A DNA stretch of 16,224 nucleotides from an uncultured Ruminococcus sp. (GCA_902803255.1 CADCPG010000062.1:1-16224), one strand, 5' to 3'. Shown: positions 7,601 through 15,801, numbered from the stretch's first letter. Made by a program: numbers and translations. Notes: a model not told the origin generated them from the letters alone.

Positions 7601-8455
7601 ATGAATATCTTCATGAGATTTCCCGGCGGGCGCGCAAAGGCCATGACGCTCAGCTACGACGACGGCGTCGAATCCGACGTCAGGCTCATCGAAATAATGC
7701 ACAAAAACGGTCTGTACGGCACCTTCAACGTCAATTTCGGCGTGCTGGCACCCGAGGGAAAGGTGTATCCGGCGGGGACCGTCCACCGCCGCATGTCGCG
7801 CAGCGGGATCATCTCCGCGTACCGGGACAGCGGTATGGAGGTCGCGATCCACGGCTTCACCCACCCGTTCCTCGATCAGCTCCCGCCCGAGATCGCTCTG
7901 TCCGAGGTGTATAAGGACAGGGTCGCGGCAGAGGAGATCTTCGGCGGCCCGATCCGCGGCATGGCGTATCCCTACGGTACCTTCAGCGACACCGTGGTGA
8001 ACATACTGAAGACATGCGGGATCGCCTACTGCAGGACGGTAAGGCCCACCCGGGACTTCAGGATACCCGAATTCCCGCTCCTGCTCGACCCCACCTGCAA
8101 GCACCTCGATCCCGCGCTCTTCGAACTGCTCGGGAGATTCCTGGACAAGGAGGCCCGCCACGAGCCGCAGCTCTTCTATCTCTGGGGCCACACCTTCGAG
8201 TTCGACAGGGACGGCAACTGGGACCTCATCGAAAAATTCGCGGAGACCGCGGGCGGTCACGGCGACGACGTATGGTACGCCACCAATATCGACATAATCG
8301 ACTACATAGCCGCCTACCGTTCTCTCAGATGGACGCTCGACATGACGCGATTCACCAATCCTACGTCGACCGAGATCTGGCTGACCGTCGGAGTGGACGG
8401 AGTATACAGAAACTATACCGCCGCCCCCGGAGAAACGGTGGACGTAACGACATAA
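7601..8455 (+). CDS. Polysaccharide deacetylase family protein (NodB / CE4 fold)
   Basis: This 284-aa protein of the carbohydrate esterase 4 / NodB family probably removes acetyl groups from an amino-sugar glycan or a related substrate. Motif 1 is TLSYDDGV (D20 base, D21 metal ligand). Motif 2 is HGFTHP (H84 and H88, the metal-binding H-x3-H). Motif 3 is YPYGTFSD (123-130), and LWGHTFEFD carries a likely late-motif His (H197). The C-terminal ~45 residues look like a small beta domain. There is no signal peptide or membrane helix, unlike secreted peptidoglycan deacetylases, so action on a cytoplasmic precursor is plausible (inference). AAGGAG precedes the start by 10 bp. It is first in an operon with two ABC exporter genes (63-bp gap) and a propeller gene. 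Confidence 0.9.
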   Translation: MNIFMRFPGGRAKAMTLSYDDGVESDVRLIEIMHKNGLYGTFNVNFGVLAPEGKVYPAGTVHRRMSRSGIISAYRDSGMEVAIHGFTHPFLDQLPPEIALSEVYKDRVAAEEIFGGPIRGMAYPYGTFSDTVVNILKTCGIAYCRTVRPTRDFRIPEFPLLLDPTCKHLDPALFELLGRFLDKEARHEPQLFYLWGHTFEFDRDGNWDLIEKFAETAGGHGDDVWYATNIDIIDYIAAYRSLRWTLDMTRFTNPTSTEIWLTVGVDGVYRNYTAAPGETVDVTT

Positions 8456-8518
8456 CCGGCCGCCGGGACAGCCTTCCGGCGTCCGGACGGACAGCGGAAA
8501 GGCAGACATAAAAGAAAA

Positions 8519-10348
8519 ATGCTTCTTGGCAAATACGTAAACAAATATTATCTCAAATACTGGTACTTTTACCTGCTCGGAGTCATCGCGCTGGTGGCGG
8601 TCGACTATGTCCAGCTCTTCCAGCCCGAGGTGCTCGGACAGATCATCGACCATCTCTCCGACTCGACCAAAAACGGGACGCCGGCGGACACCGGGCTCAT
8701 AGCGCGGCTTTGCGGAAAGATCATGGCCGTCGCCGCCGTTATGTTCGCCGGCAGGATGCTCTGGCGCTACACTCTCTTCAACGCCTCGCAGCGGATCGAA
8801 GCGGGACTGCGCCGCGAGATGTTCGAAAAGAGCGAGAGACTCTCGCAGCGCTACTACCACGAGACCAAGGTCGGTTCGATCATGTCGTGGTTCACCACCG
8901 ACCTCGAGACGGTGGAGGAGTTCACCGGCTTCGGCACGGTCCAGCTCGTCGACGCTCTCTTCCTCGGCATACTCGTCATCATCAGGATGGTGAACATGGA
9001 CTGGGTCCTGGCTCTCTTCGCGACCGTCCCGATGATACTCATCATCGTCTGGGGCGTTCTCGTCGAGAAGTACATGGGCCTCAAGTGGGAGGAGAGGCAG
9101 CGCGAGTACGACCGCCTCTACGACTTCACGCAGGAGAACTTCAGCGGCATCCGGGTCATCAAGGCCTTCGTAAAGGAGACCGCCGAGCTGCACGCCTTCG
9201 CGAAGGTCGCGCGGAAGAACCGCGACAGCAACATATCGTTCGTGAGGGTGTCGGTGTTCTTTGACGTCGTTATCGAGATCATCATAGCCGTAATCATGGC
9301 CGTGATAGTCGGTTTCGGCTCGTGGTTCGTCTGGGCAGCCGTCTCGGGTTCGCCCGTGGTCATTTTCAGACACCCGGTGGTGCTCACCGCCGGACAGCTC
9401 GTGACCTTCTTCGGCTATTTCGAATCGCTTATATGGCCGATGATAGCCCTGGGTTCGCTCGTCACGATGCTCAGCCGCGCCAGAGCCTCGATGAAGCGCG
9501 TCACCGCCTTCCTCGAAGCCGGCGAGGATCTGACCGACAGGGAGAACGCCGAAGTCCTCTCCGGCGTCAGAGGCGGCATCGAGTTCCGCGGGCTCACTTT
9601 CGCATATCCCGGCGCTTCGGAGCCGGCACTGAAGGATATTTCCTTCAGGATCGAACCCGGCGAGACGGTGGGCGTCGTGGGACGCGTGGGGAGCGGCAAG
9701 ACCACGATCCTCGCGCTGCTGACGAGGCTCTACAACGTCGATGACGGCACGCTCTTCATCGACGGCAGGGACGTGATGGACTGCACGGTGGCGTCTGTCA
9801 GGGAGGCCGTCGCTGCGGTCCCGCAGGACAACTTCCTCTTCTCCGACACCGTCGAGCACAACATAACCTTCTCGAAGGAGGGCGCGACGCACGAGGCCGC
9901 CGCCGCGGCGGCCGCATTTGCCGACGTCGCCGACAACATCGACTCCTTCCCCGACGGATACGGAACGCTGACCGGCGAGAGGGGAGTCACCCTTTCGGGC
10001 GGCCAGAAGCAGCGCATATCCATCGCCAGGGCATACCTCAAGGACGCCCCGATAATGGTGATGGACGACTCGGTGTCGGCGGTGGACGTCGGGACAGAGG
10101 AAAAGATCCTGGCCAATATAAGGAAGCTCCGCGCCGGGAAGACCACGGTCATAATAGCGTCGAGGGTCTCGACCGTAGCGCACGCCGACCGCATCATCGT
10201 GCTGAACGAGGGGCGTCTGGAGGCGTTCGGCAGTCCGTCGGAGCTCGCCGGGAGTTCTCCCACTTACAAAAAAATGGTCATGCTCCAGGAACTCGAGAAA
10301 GAGGTGTCCGGAGCCGACCGTGAAAGCGGGGTGAGGGCGGATGGATGA
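8519..10348 (+). CDS. ABC exporter half-transporter with degenerate ATPase site (BmrC/YheI-like)
   Basis: This 609-aa half-transporter fuses a six-helix membrane domain (about 1-325) to an ATPase domain (about 345-600). Walker A is GRVGSGKTT (388-396, K394) and the signature is LSGGQ (492-496). The Walker B sequence MVMDDSVSAVD carries D517 where a catalytic Glu is expected, and the H-loop reads IIASRVS with S548 instead of His. Both changes mark the non-catalytic site of heterodimeric exporters such as BmrC/BmrD, LmrC/LmrD and TM287/288. The DDSVSAVD form in particular recalls BmrC/YheI. Substrate is unknown; drugs, peptides, lipids or envelope glycans are possible. The start lacks a strong ribosome site (AAAGG is 16 nt away), but the N-terminus fits the family. 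Its end overlaps the partner gene by 8 bp. Confidence 0.94.
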   Translation: MLLGKYVNKYYLKYWYFYLLGVIALVAVDYVQLFQPEVLGQIIDHLSDSTKNGTPADTGLIARLCGKIMAVAAVMFAGRMLWRYTLFNASQRIEAGLRREMFEKSERLSQRYYHETKVGSIMSWFTTDLETVEEFTGFGTVQLVDALFLGILVIIRMVNMDWVLALFATVPMILIIVWGVLVEKYMGLKWEERQREYDRLYDFTQENFSGIRVIKAFVKETAELHAFAKVARKNRDSNISFVRVSVFFDVVIEIIIAVIMAVIVGFGSWFVWAAVSGSPVVIFRHPVVLTAGQLVTFFGYFESLIWPMIALGSLVTMLSRARASMKRVTAFLEAGEDLTDRENAEVLSGVRGGIEFRGLTFAYPGASEPALKDISFRIEPGETVGVVGRVGSGKTTILALLTRLYNVDDGTLFIDGRDVMDCTVASVREAVAAVPQDNFLFSDTVEHNITFSKEGATHEAAAAAAAFADVADNIDSFPDGYGTLTGERGVTLSGGQKQRISIARAYLKDAPIMVMDDSVSAVDVGTEEKILANIRKLRAGKTTVIIASRVSTVAHADRIIVLNEGRLEAFGSPSELAGSSPTYKKMVMLQELEKEVSGADRESGVRADG

Positions 10349-12167
10349 CTACATCGAGGAAGTCGAAGAAAAGGAAAAACTGAAGGGCGACAAAAAGATA
10401 CCCGCCGGGAAGCTGCTCGCGCGCAATGTGAAATACATGCGCCTCGAATGGCCGCGTTTCCTGCTCTCCGGTATACTCATCGTAATAAACGTACTGCTCG
10501 ACGTCATCATGCCGCTCGTGTTCGAGAAGATAACCGACAGTCTCACCGCGACGGCTATCGATCTGAAGTACATACTTGTCCTCACCGCGGTATATCTCGC
10601 CATCTGCATCGTAAACAATCTCTTCCTTTACGCGGAATCCATGGTGCTGCAGAAGGCGGGACAGAATATAATACTGAAGCTGCGCACCGAGGTGTTCACG
10701 CACATTGAGGATATGAGCCAGAACCAGCTCAACGAGATGCCGGTCGGCTCCCTCGTGACGCGCGTGACGTCATACACGCAGTCGATGAGCGATCTGTTCA
10801 CGCAGGTCATCGTCAGTGTCATACGCAACGTCATGACGATAATCGGCGTGTACGTCATCATGTTCACCGTGAACGTGAAGCTCTCGCTCGTCATGCTCAT
10901 ACCGATCACGGCGGTGTTCGCGGCTTCGATGGTATTCTCGAAAGTCATAGGACGCCGCTTCAGGAAAGAGCGGAAGAACATCTCCGATCTCAACAGCTTC
11001 CTGTCCGAAAACCTCTCGGGGATGAGGATCACGCAGATCTTCAACCGCGAGAAGAAAAAGCAGGAGGAGTTCTCGGAGAAGAACGAGAACCTCCGCCGCT
11101 CGCGCTTCGGCATCATCAGGGCGTTCGGTGTGTACCGGCCGCTCATGACCTTCATATACGTCTCCACGATGGCCCTCATCTTCTGGATGGGCACCGCCCT
11201 CGGGCTCTCGCCCGGCGGGATATTCGCCTTCTACCTCTGCCTCGGCAAGTTCTTCAACCCGCTGCAGCAGCTGGCAGACCAGCTCAACAGCGTGCAGAAG
11301 GCGATGACGGCATCCGAGCGGATCTTCAACCTCATGGACGTCGCTCCCGAGGTGCGCGACAGGCCGGGAGCGGTCGAGCTGACTGACGTCAGGGGCCGCA
11401 TTGAGTTCCGCCACGTGTGGTTCGCCTACGAAGGTGAGAACTGGATCCTGCGCGACGTATCGTTCACCGTCGAGCCGGGGCAGACCTGCGCCTTCGTCGG
11501 TGCGACGGGCGCCGGCAAGACGACAATACTCGGGCTCATCGTCCGCAATTACGAGATACAGAAGGGCCAGATCCTGATTGACGGCATCGATGTCGCCGAC
11601 ATAAAGATCAAGTCGCTGCGGAAGGCCGTCGGGCAGATGCTGCAGGACGTCTTCCTCTTCAGCGGAACGGTAAAGACCAACATATCCCTGCGCGACGAAC
11701 AGATCCCCGACGCCGATATCGTCGACGCCGCGAAGTACGTCGGAGCCGACGGCTTCATAGAGAAGCTGCCGCACGGCTACGACGAGGAGATCATCGAGCG
11801 CGGCGAGAACCTGTCACAGGGGCAGAAGCAGCTCGTGTCGTTCGCGAGGACGGTGCTTGCGCGTCCCAGCATAATGATCCTCGACGAGGCGACGGCCAAC
11901 ATCGACACCGAGACCGAATCGGTGATCCAGGCCTCTCTCGAGAAGATGAAGAGCATCGGCACGATGCTCGTCGTGGCCCACAGGCTTTCGACGATCCAGC
12001 ACGCCGACAGGATAATAGTGCTCCAGAACGGCAGGGTGACCGAGAGCGGCACGCACGCCGAACTGCTGGCGCAGCGGGGATACTACTACAAGCTGTACCT
12101 GCTTCAGTTCGACCGACGCGGCGACGCGCCCGGAGGAACGCCTGCTGTTCCGGCGGCGACCGAATGA
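10341..12167 (+). CDS. ABC exporter half-transporter with complete ATPase site (BmrD/YheH-like)
   Basis: This 608-aa partner of the preceding half-transporter has a membrane domain at about 40-325 and an ATPase domain at about 345-590. Walker A is GATGAGKTT (387-395, K393). The signature is the variant LSQGQ (491-495), then Walker B IMILDEATANID with catalytic E516 and H-loop VVAHRLSTI with H547. LSQGQKQ with DEATANIDTETE is the pattern I know from BmrD/YheH subunits. Together the pair should form one consensus and one degenerate ATP site. The ATG at 10341 lies inside the end of the previous gene (8-bp overlap in another frame), which favours coupled, equimolar synthesis. The first ~35 residues are charged (Glu/Lys-rich) and cytoplasmic. 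The TGA overlaps a possible ATG of the next gene (ATGA at 12164-12167). Confidence 0.94.
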   Translation: MDDYIEEVEEKEKLKGDKKIPAGKLLARNVKYMRLEWPRFLLSGILIVINVLLDVIMPLVFEKITDSLTATAIDLKYILVLTAVYLAICIVNNLFLYAESMVLQKAGQNIILKLRTEVFTHIEDMSQNQLNEMPVGSLVTRVTSYTQSMSDLFTQVIVSVIRNVMTIIGVYVIMFTVNVKLSLVMLIPITAVFAASMVFSKVIGRRFRKERKNISDLNSFLSENLSGMRITQIFNREKKKQEEFSEKNENLRRSRFGIIRAFGVYRPLMTFIYVSTMALIFWMGTALGLSPGGIFAFYLCLGKFFNPLQQLADQLNSVQKAMTASERIFNLMDVAPEVRDRPGAVELTDVRGRIEFRHVWFAYEGENWILRDVSFTVEPGQTCAFVGATGAGKTTILGLIVRNYEIQKGQILIDGIDVADIKIKSLRKAVGQMLQDVFLFSGTVKTNISLRDEQIPDADIVDAAKYVGADGFIEKLPHGYDEEIIERGENLSQGQKQLVSFARTVLARPSIMILDEATANIDTETESVIQASLEKMKSIGTMLVVAHRLSTIQHADRIIVLQNGRVTESGTHAELLAQRGYYYKLYLLQFDRRGDAPGGTPAVPAATE

Positions 12168-12196
12168 TACGTACAGACGGAGGAAGACAGGACATT

Positions 12197-12973
12197 ATGG
12201 AAAACGGAAAAGACATAAGAGTGACCGGAGCCCGGCATATCTGCACGATACTCCCGTCAGATGGAGTCGCCGAGGGCTTCGACGTGATCCAGGGCGGCTG
12301 CACCGACGGCAGATACATCTATCAGTGCAACGAGAACCAGATGAACGACTATTCGCATTCCGAGCTCCACCGCACGAGGATCGTGAAGATCGACCCCGAA
12401 ACGGGAGAGCGGACGGCGGTATCCGAACCGTATCCGCTCGACCACTCGAACGACATGTGCTGGAACAGCCTGACAAGCGAGCTGATGGTGGTGCACAACG
12501 GAAGGAACGCGAAGAGGATCACTGTGTTCGACAGGGATTCGCTGCGGCCGGTGCGGTCGTTCGAGATCTCAAGGAACATTTTCGCGCTGGCCCACGACCC
12601 CGGACACGACAGATACGCCGCCGGAGTCTCGGGCGGCATGGACGTGTGCGTGTACGACCGCGATTTCAACGAGACGGCATATCTCCCGCTCGGAAACTAC
12701 GGACACGTGACGCAGGGCATCGACTGCGACTCGCGGTACATCTACGCCGTTCAGACCGGACGCGGCAACATAGACGGCGACAGGCTCTACGGCTATCTGC
12801 TCGTGTTCGACTGGGAGGGCACACCCGTCGCGCACACACGCATCCCGCTGCCCGACGGCGAGACGTCGGAGAAGGAGACCGAGAACATCTCGCATATCGG
12901 CGGCCGCTTTTTCGTCGGCTACCACGTGCGCGGGAAGGGCTGCCTGCACGAGATATTCGTCGAGGGCCTCTGA
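12197..12973 (+). CDS. Cytoplasmic beta-propeller-like protein, unknown function
   Basis: This 258-aa protein is made of about five similar strands-rich blocks of roughly 40 residues: about 27-68, 83-121, 127-166, 170-218 and 228-258. Recurrent elements are GRYIY, RITVFDRD, VCVYDRD, RYIYAVQTGRG and YLLVFDWEG, typical of WD40/YVTN-like or lactonase-like propellers. No catalytic motif, signal peptide or membrane segment is seen. The frame is open back to ATG 12164, which overlaps the ABC gene stop (ATGA) and would add 11 residues. I prefer ATG 12197 because GGAGGA (12179-12184) lies 12 nt before it and the extra residues read like a translated ribosome site. It is the last gene of the deacetylase-exporter operon, which suggests a sensing, scaffolding or substrate-binding role there (inference). 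Confidence 0.82.
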   Translation: MENGKDIRVTGARHICTILPSDGVAEGFDVIQGGCTDGRYIYQCNENQMNDYSHSELHRTRIVKIDPETGERTAVSEPYPLDHSNDMCWNSLTSELMVVHNGRNAKRITVFDRDSLRPVRSFEISRNIFALAHDPGHDRYAAGVSGGMDVCVYDRDFNETAYLPLGNYGHVTQGIDCDSRYIYAVQTGRGNIDGDRLYGYLLVFDWEGTPVAHTRIPLPDGETSEKETENISHIGGRFFVGYHVRGKGCLHEIFVEGL

Positions 12974-12993
12974 GCCCGCGGCGGAAAAAATAA

Positions 12994-13022
12994 TTGCATT
13001 TCAAAACTGATTGTGATATAAT
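12994..13022 (+). promoter_or_regulatory. Extended -10 promoter of thrS
   Basis: A weak -35 TTGCAT (12994-12999), 17-bp spacer and TATAAT (13017-13022), with TG one base upstream of the -10 (TGATATAAT, extended -10). Predicted start about 13029. No U-tract terminator is visible between the propeller gene and this promoter, so read-through from upstream is possible. Confidence 0.75.
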
Positions 13023-13037
13023 ACTTAATTAATCTGT

Positions 13038-13069
13038 TTCGCGCGGCGGGCGGCCGCCCGCCGCGCGAA
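13038..13069 (+). promoter_or_regulatory. thrS: Perfect 32-nt palindrome in the thrS 5' leader
   Basis: The arms TTCGCGCGGCGGGCGG and CCGCCCGCCGCGCGAA are exact reverse complements, centred on GGCC. In RNA this is a stem of about 14 GC-rich pairs with a four-base loop, starting about 9 nt from the predicted transcript end and about 15 nt before the ribosome site. No U-tract follows. No T-box is possible in a ~74-nt leader, and no T-box-like sequence is seen. Confidence 0.7.
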
Positions 13070-13102
13070 GGAAAACTCACTGCGGAAGGAATTCTCACGA
13101 AA

Positions 13103-14887
13103 ATGAAGATAATCGACAAACACGGCGTCGTAAGCGACTGCCCGGCGGAGGAGGAGCTGCAGGTACTGCGGCATTCCGCCTCGCACATAATGGCTCAGGC
13201 GATCAAGCGCCTGTATCCCGGAGCGAAGTTCGGTTACGGCCCCGCCACAGAGCACGGCTTCTACTACGACGTCGATCTCGGGGACGTGAAGCTCTCGGAT
13301 GACGACCTCGCCCGCATCGAGGCCGAAATGCGGAAGATAGTCAAGGAGAACATTCCGATCAAGCCCTTCATACTCGGCAGGGAGGAAGCCGTGCGCTTCA
13401 TGTCCGAAAGGGGAGAGACATACAAGGTCGAGCATATAGGAGACCTCCCCGAGGACGCCGAGATCAGCTTCTTCGGACAGGGCGACTACGTCGACATGTG
13501 CACGGGTCCCCATCTCTGCTACACCAAGGCCCTCAAGGCATTCAAGCTGACCCAGCAGTCGGGAGCCTACTGGAAGAACGACGCCTCGAACCGCATGCTC
13601 ACCAGGATCAACGGAGTGGCCTTCAGAACGGCCGAGGAACTCGAGGAATACGAGAAGCAGGTCGCCGAGGCAAAAGAGCGCGACCACCGCAAGATCGGCC
13701 GCGAGATGCAGCTGTTCATGACCGACGACCTCGTCGGCCGCGGACTTCCGATGTTCCTTCCCGCCGGATACACTGTCTGGCAGGAACTCGAGAACTACAT
13801 AAAGGAAAAGGAGCGCGCACTGGGATATCAGCACGTGCTCACGCCCTGCGTCGGGACCGTCGACCTCTATATCACCTCGGGGCACTGGGAGCATTACAAG
13901 GAGAACATGTTCCCTCCGATGGAGATGGAGGGCGAGCGCTATGTGCTGCGGCCGATGAACTGCCCGCACCACATGATGATATACGCCAGCCGTCCCCGCT
14001 CCTACCGCACTCTCCCGCTGCGCATCGGCGAGATCGCGCACGACTTCAGATACGAGTCGTCCGGAACGCTCAAGGGCATTGAGCGCGGCCGTCACTTCTG
14101 CCAGAACGACGCCCACCTGTTCGTCACTCCGTCGCAGATCAAGGACGAGGTGTCGAGGGTCGTCGATCTGATATTCGACGTTTACCGTGACTTCCGCATC
14201 ACCGACTACCGCTGCGTGCTCTCGCTGCGCGACCCGGCCGACAAGAAGAAATATCACGATGACGACGAGATGTGGGAGCGCGCCGAGACCGCTCTTCGCG
14301 AGGTACTGCCGCAGCTGGGCATCAACTTCACCGAGGAGATCGGCGAGGCCGCCTTCTACGGACCCAAGCTCGACGTCAACGTCAAGCCGGCGGTCGGTGC
14401 CGAATACACCCTTTCGACCTGCCAGCTCGACTTCTGCCTGCCCGCCAGATTCGACCTCAAGTATATCGACACCGACGGCACCGAGAAGACGCCCGTCGTC
14501 ATACACAGGGCGATCCTCGGCTCTCTCGACCGCTTCATGGCCTACCTCATCGAGGAGACGAAGGGCCGCTTCCCGGTCTGGCTCGCGCCGGTCCAGGTGA
14601 AGGTCCTCACTCTTCCCGGCACCGACACCGCCTTCGCGGGAGAGGTGTACCGGAAGCTCCGCGATCTCGGCATCCGCGCCGAGCTCGACGACAGGAACGA
14701 GAAGATCGGATACAAGATCCGCGAGGCCCGTCAGGTCGGCAGGGTGCCGTACATGGTGATCGTTGGAAAGAACGAGATCGAATCGCGCACCGTGTCGGTC
14801 AGAGACCGCGACACAGACGAGACCGAGAACATGACCCTCGACGCTTTCGTCGGACTTCTGGAGAAGAAAATAAAGGAGAGACGCTGA
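13103..14887 (+). CDS. thrS: Threonyl-tRNA synthetase lacking the TGS domain
   Basis: This 594-aa class II synthetase attaches threonine to tRNA-Thr. It has almost no sequence before the editing domain, so the usual ~60-residue N-terminal TGS domain is absent. The editing site is intact: HSASH (H24, H28) and MCTGPH (C133, H137). The catalytic zinc ligands are present: C287 in MNCPHH, H338 in NDAHLF and H468 in IHRAILG. Motif 2 is FRYESSGTLKGIERGRHF and motif 3 is GSLDRFMAYLIEE. The anticodon-binding domain (about 495-590) includes LDDRNEKIGYKIREAR. The start is supported by GGAAGGA (13084-13090). Own promoter; convergent with the following gene. TGS-less enzymes of this size occur in other Clostridia, so the absence is not damage. 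Confidence 0.97.
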   Translation: MKIIDKHGVVSDCPAEEELQVLRHSASHIMAQAIKRLYPGAKFGYGPATEHGFYYDVDLGDVKLSDDDLARIEAEMRKIVKENIPIKPFILGREEAVRFMSERGETYKVEHIGDLPEDAEISFFGQGDYVDMCTGPHLCYTKALKAFKLTQQSGAYWKNDASNRMLTRINGVAFRTAEELEEYEKQVAEAKERDHRKIGREMQLFMTDDLVGRGLPMFLPAGYTVWQELENYIKEKERALGYQHVLTPCVGTVDLYITSGHWEHYKENMFPPMEMEGERYVLRPMNCPHHMMIYASRPRSYRTLPLRIGEIAHDFRYESSGTLKGIERGRHFCQNDAHLFVTPSQIKDEVSRVVDLIFDVYRDFRITDYRCVLSLRDPADKKKYHDDDEMWERAETALREVLPQLGINFTEEIGEAAFYGPKLDVNVKPAVGAEYTLSTCQLDFCLPARFDLKYIDTDGTEKTPVVIHRAILGSLDRFMAYLIEETKGRFPVWLAPVQVKVLTLPGTDTAFAGEVYRKLRDLGIRAELDDRNEKIGYKIREARQVGRVPYMVIVGKNEIESRTVSVRDRDTDETENMTLDAFVGLLEKKIKERR

Positions 14888-14904
14888 CAGTCTCCCATAC
14901 CCCT

Positions 14905-14946
14905 GATATAACAGGACCCCGCCGCACGGCGGGGTCCTGTTATATC
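14905..14946. terminator. Perfect 20-bp inverted repeat between convergent genes, probable bidirectional terminator
   Basis: Arms 14905-14924 and 14927-14946 are exact reverse complements (GATATAACAGGACCCCGCCG and its complement) with a two-base centre CA. It lies 17 bp after the thrS stop and 3 bp after the stop of the opposite-strand gene. The core is very GC-rich and the base is AU-rich (TGTTATATC on either strand), but there is no true U-tract. Bidirectional termination or 3'-end protection is the likely role. Confidence 0.7.
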
Positions 14947-14948
14947 CG

Positions 14949-15521
14949 TCAGAAGTTGAATCTGACCGGATTGACGGGGCAGGTGGGCAGGTGCTTCGAA
15001 TACATCTCAAGGTATTTCGAGCCGAACCTCACGACGCGGAGATCGTCGTACCACACGGTCACCGGGAAGTTGTCCCAGCGGCAGTCGATCCCGAAGCGAA
15101 GCAGCCTGAAATCGTGTTCGGTACAGTTCGTGACCCTGCCTGTGAAGATGGAGATCCCGCCGCCTCCCGGCGTTCCCGTCTCTATCTCGACGTTGTATCC
15201 CGCGTTGCACAGGAAAGCGAAGATGCTGCGGTAGGACGACAGTTCGACGGGAGGGGCCTCCGGGCCGTCGAGCAGGCCCTCGAGCCTTGCGATCTCCGAG
15301 AAGCGCTCGTCCGCCGGGACCGCCCTGTCGACCGTCGCGTAGTCCTCGATGATATAGCCGTCGAAGCGGAACTCGGATTCCTGCAGCGCAAGGAATCGCT
15401 TCTCTCCGGCCATGACGGGGAGTATGTGTCTGTAGCTGTATTCGAACCTGTTGAGGATCGAGCAGAATCCGGTCCTGCCGGCGCACTCTTCTATCGTTTC
15501 GCGTATGCTCTTTTCGGCCAT
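14949..15521 (-). CDS. Unrecognised 190-aa protein
   Basis: I do not recognise the family. The start ATG (15521-15519) encoding MAEKSIRETIEE follows a strong GGGGGAG site seven bases upstream. The frame is open 35 codons further, but that part is Arg/Pro-rich and corresponds to the GC-rich leader, so the shorter form is preferred. The protein has no signal peptide or membrane helix and looks mixed alpha/beta: an N-terminal helix, EFRFDGYIIEDYATVD (about 65-80), a Gly-rich turn TGTPGGGGIS, and a strand-rich C-terminus with DCRWDNFPVTVWYDDLRVV and a tail KHLPTCPVNPVRFNF. Several Cys are present but no metal-binding pattern is obvious. It has its own consensus promoter and no operon partner in the window. 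Real gene on promoter, ribosome site and codon grounds; function unknown. Confidence 0.8.
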   Translation of the reverse strand: MAEKSIRETIEECAGRTGFCSILNRFEYSYRHILPVMAGEKRFLALQESEFRFDGYIIEDYATVDRAVPADERFSEIARLEGLLDGPEAPPVELSSYRSIFAFLCNAGYNVEIETGTPGGGGISIFTGRVTNCTEHDFRLLRFGIDCRWDNFPVTVWYDDLRVVRFGSKYLEMYSKHLPTCPVNPVRFNF

Positions 15522-15625
15522 GGTGACGCTCCCCCGTGAGATATCTCTGCCCGCCGACGGGCCGTTCCGCGGCGGGCTTTTCCGCCCGGGCGCAGACCGC
15601 CGCCGGTGCCATCCGGCTGTTTTCA

Positions 15626-15654
15626 ATTATACAGTTTTTCACGCGCCGTGTCAA
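15626..15654 (-). promoter_or_regulatory. Perfect consensus sigma-A promoter of the 190-aa unknown gene
   Basis: On the minus strand TTGACA (15654-15649), 17-bp spacer, TATAAT (15631-15626): exact consensus at both boxes and spacing. Predicted start about 15619; leader about 98 nt. Confidence 0.88.
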
Positions 15655-15772
15655 GTGTGAAATGACGTACGGGCGGATCTTATGTGCCCCGGGAGGCCGG
15701 GCCCGTGCGGAGAGTCTCCCCGCAGGGCATGCCCCGGATCCTTACGGATAAATAGCAAATGCAAAAAAACTG

Positions 15773-15801
15773 TTGACAAAAAGGCATTTGTGTTGTAAAA
15801 T
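15773..15801 (+). promoter_or_regulatory. Sigma-A promoter of the right-edge gene
   Basis: TTGACA (15773-15778), 17-bp spacer, TAAAAT (15796-15801), in AT-rich DNA. Predicted start about 15808, giving a leader of about 92 nt. Confidence 0.8.

Noticed and set aside
7505..10183. Very long minus-strand open frame (892 codons) opposite the deacetylase and first ABC gene
   Set aside because: It is a shadow of GC-biased codon use in the real plus-strand genes, which show full family motifs. Its translation is rich in Arg, Asp, His and Gly without domains, and it has no ribosome site.
13023..13102. T-box or other known riboswitch upstream of thrS
   Set aside because: The leader is too short and neither a specifier loop nor the conserved T-box sequence is visible.
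13025..15010. Minus-strand 661-codon open frame opposite thrS
   Set aside because: thrS is certain from all catalytic and editing motifs. The antisense frame also runs through the 190-aa gene's end, the inverted repeat and the thrS leader, and has no recognisable domain.
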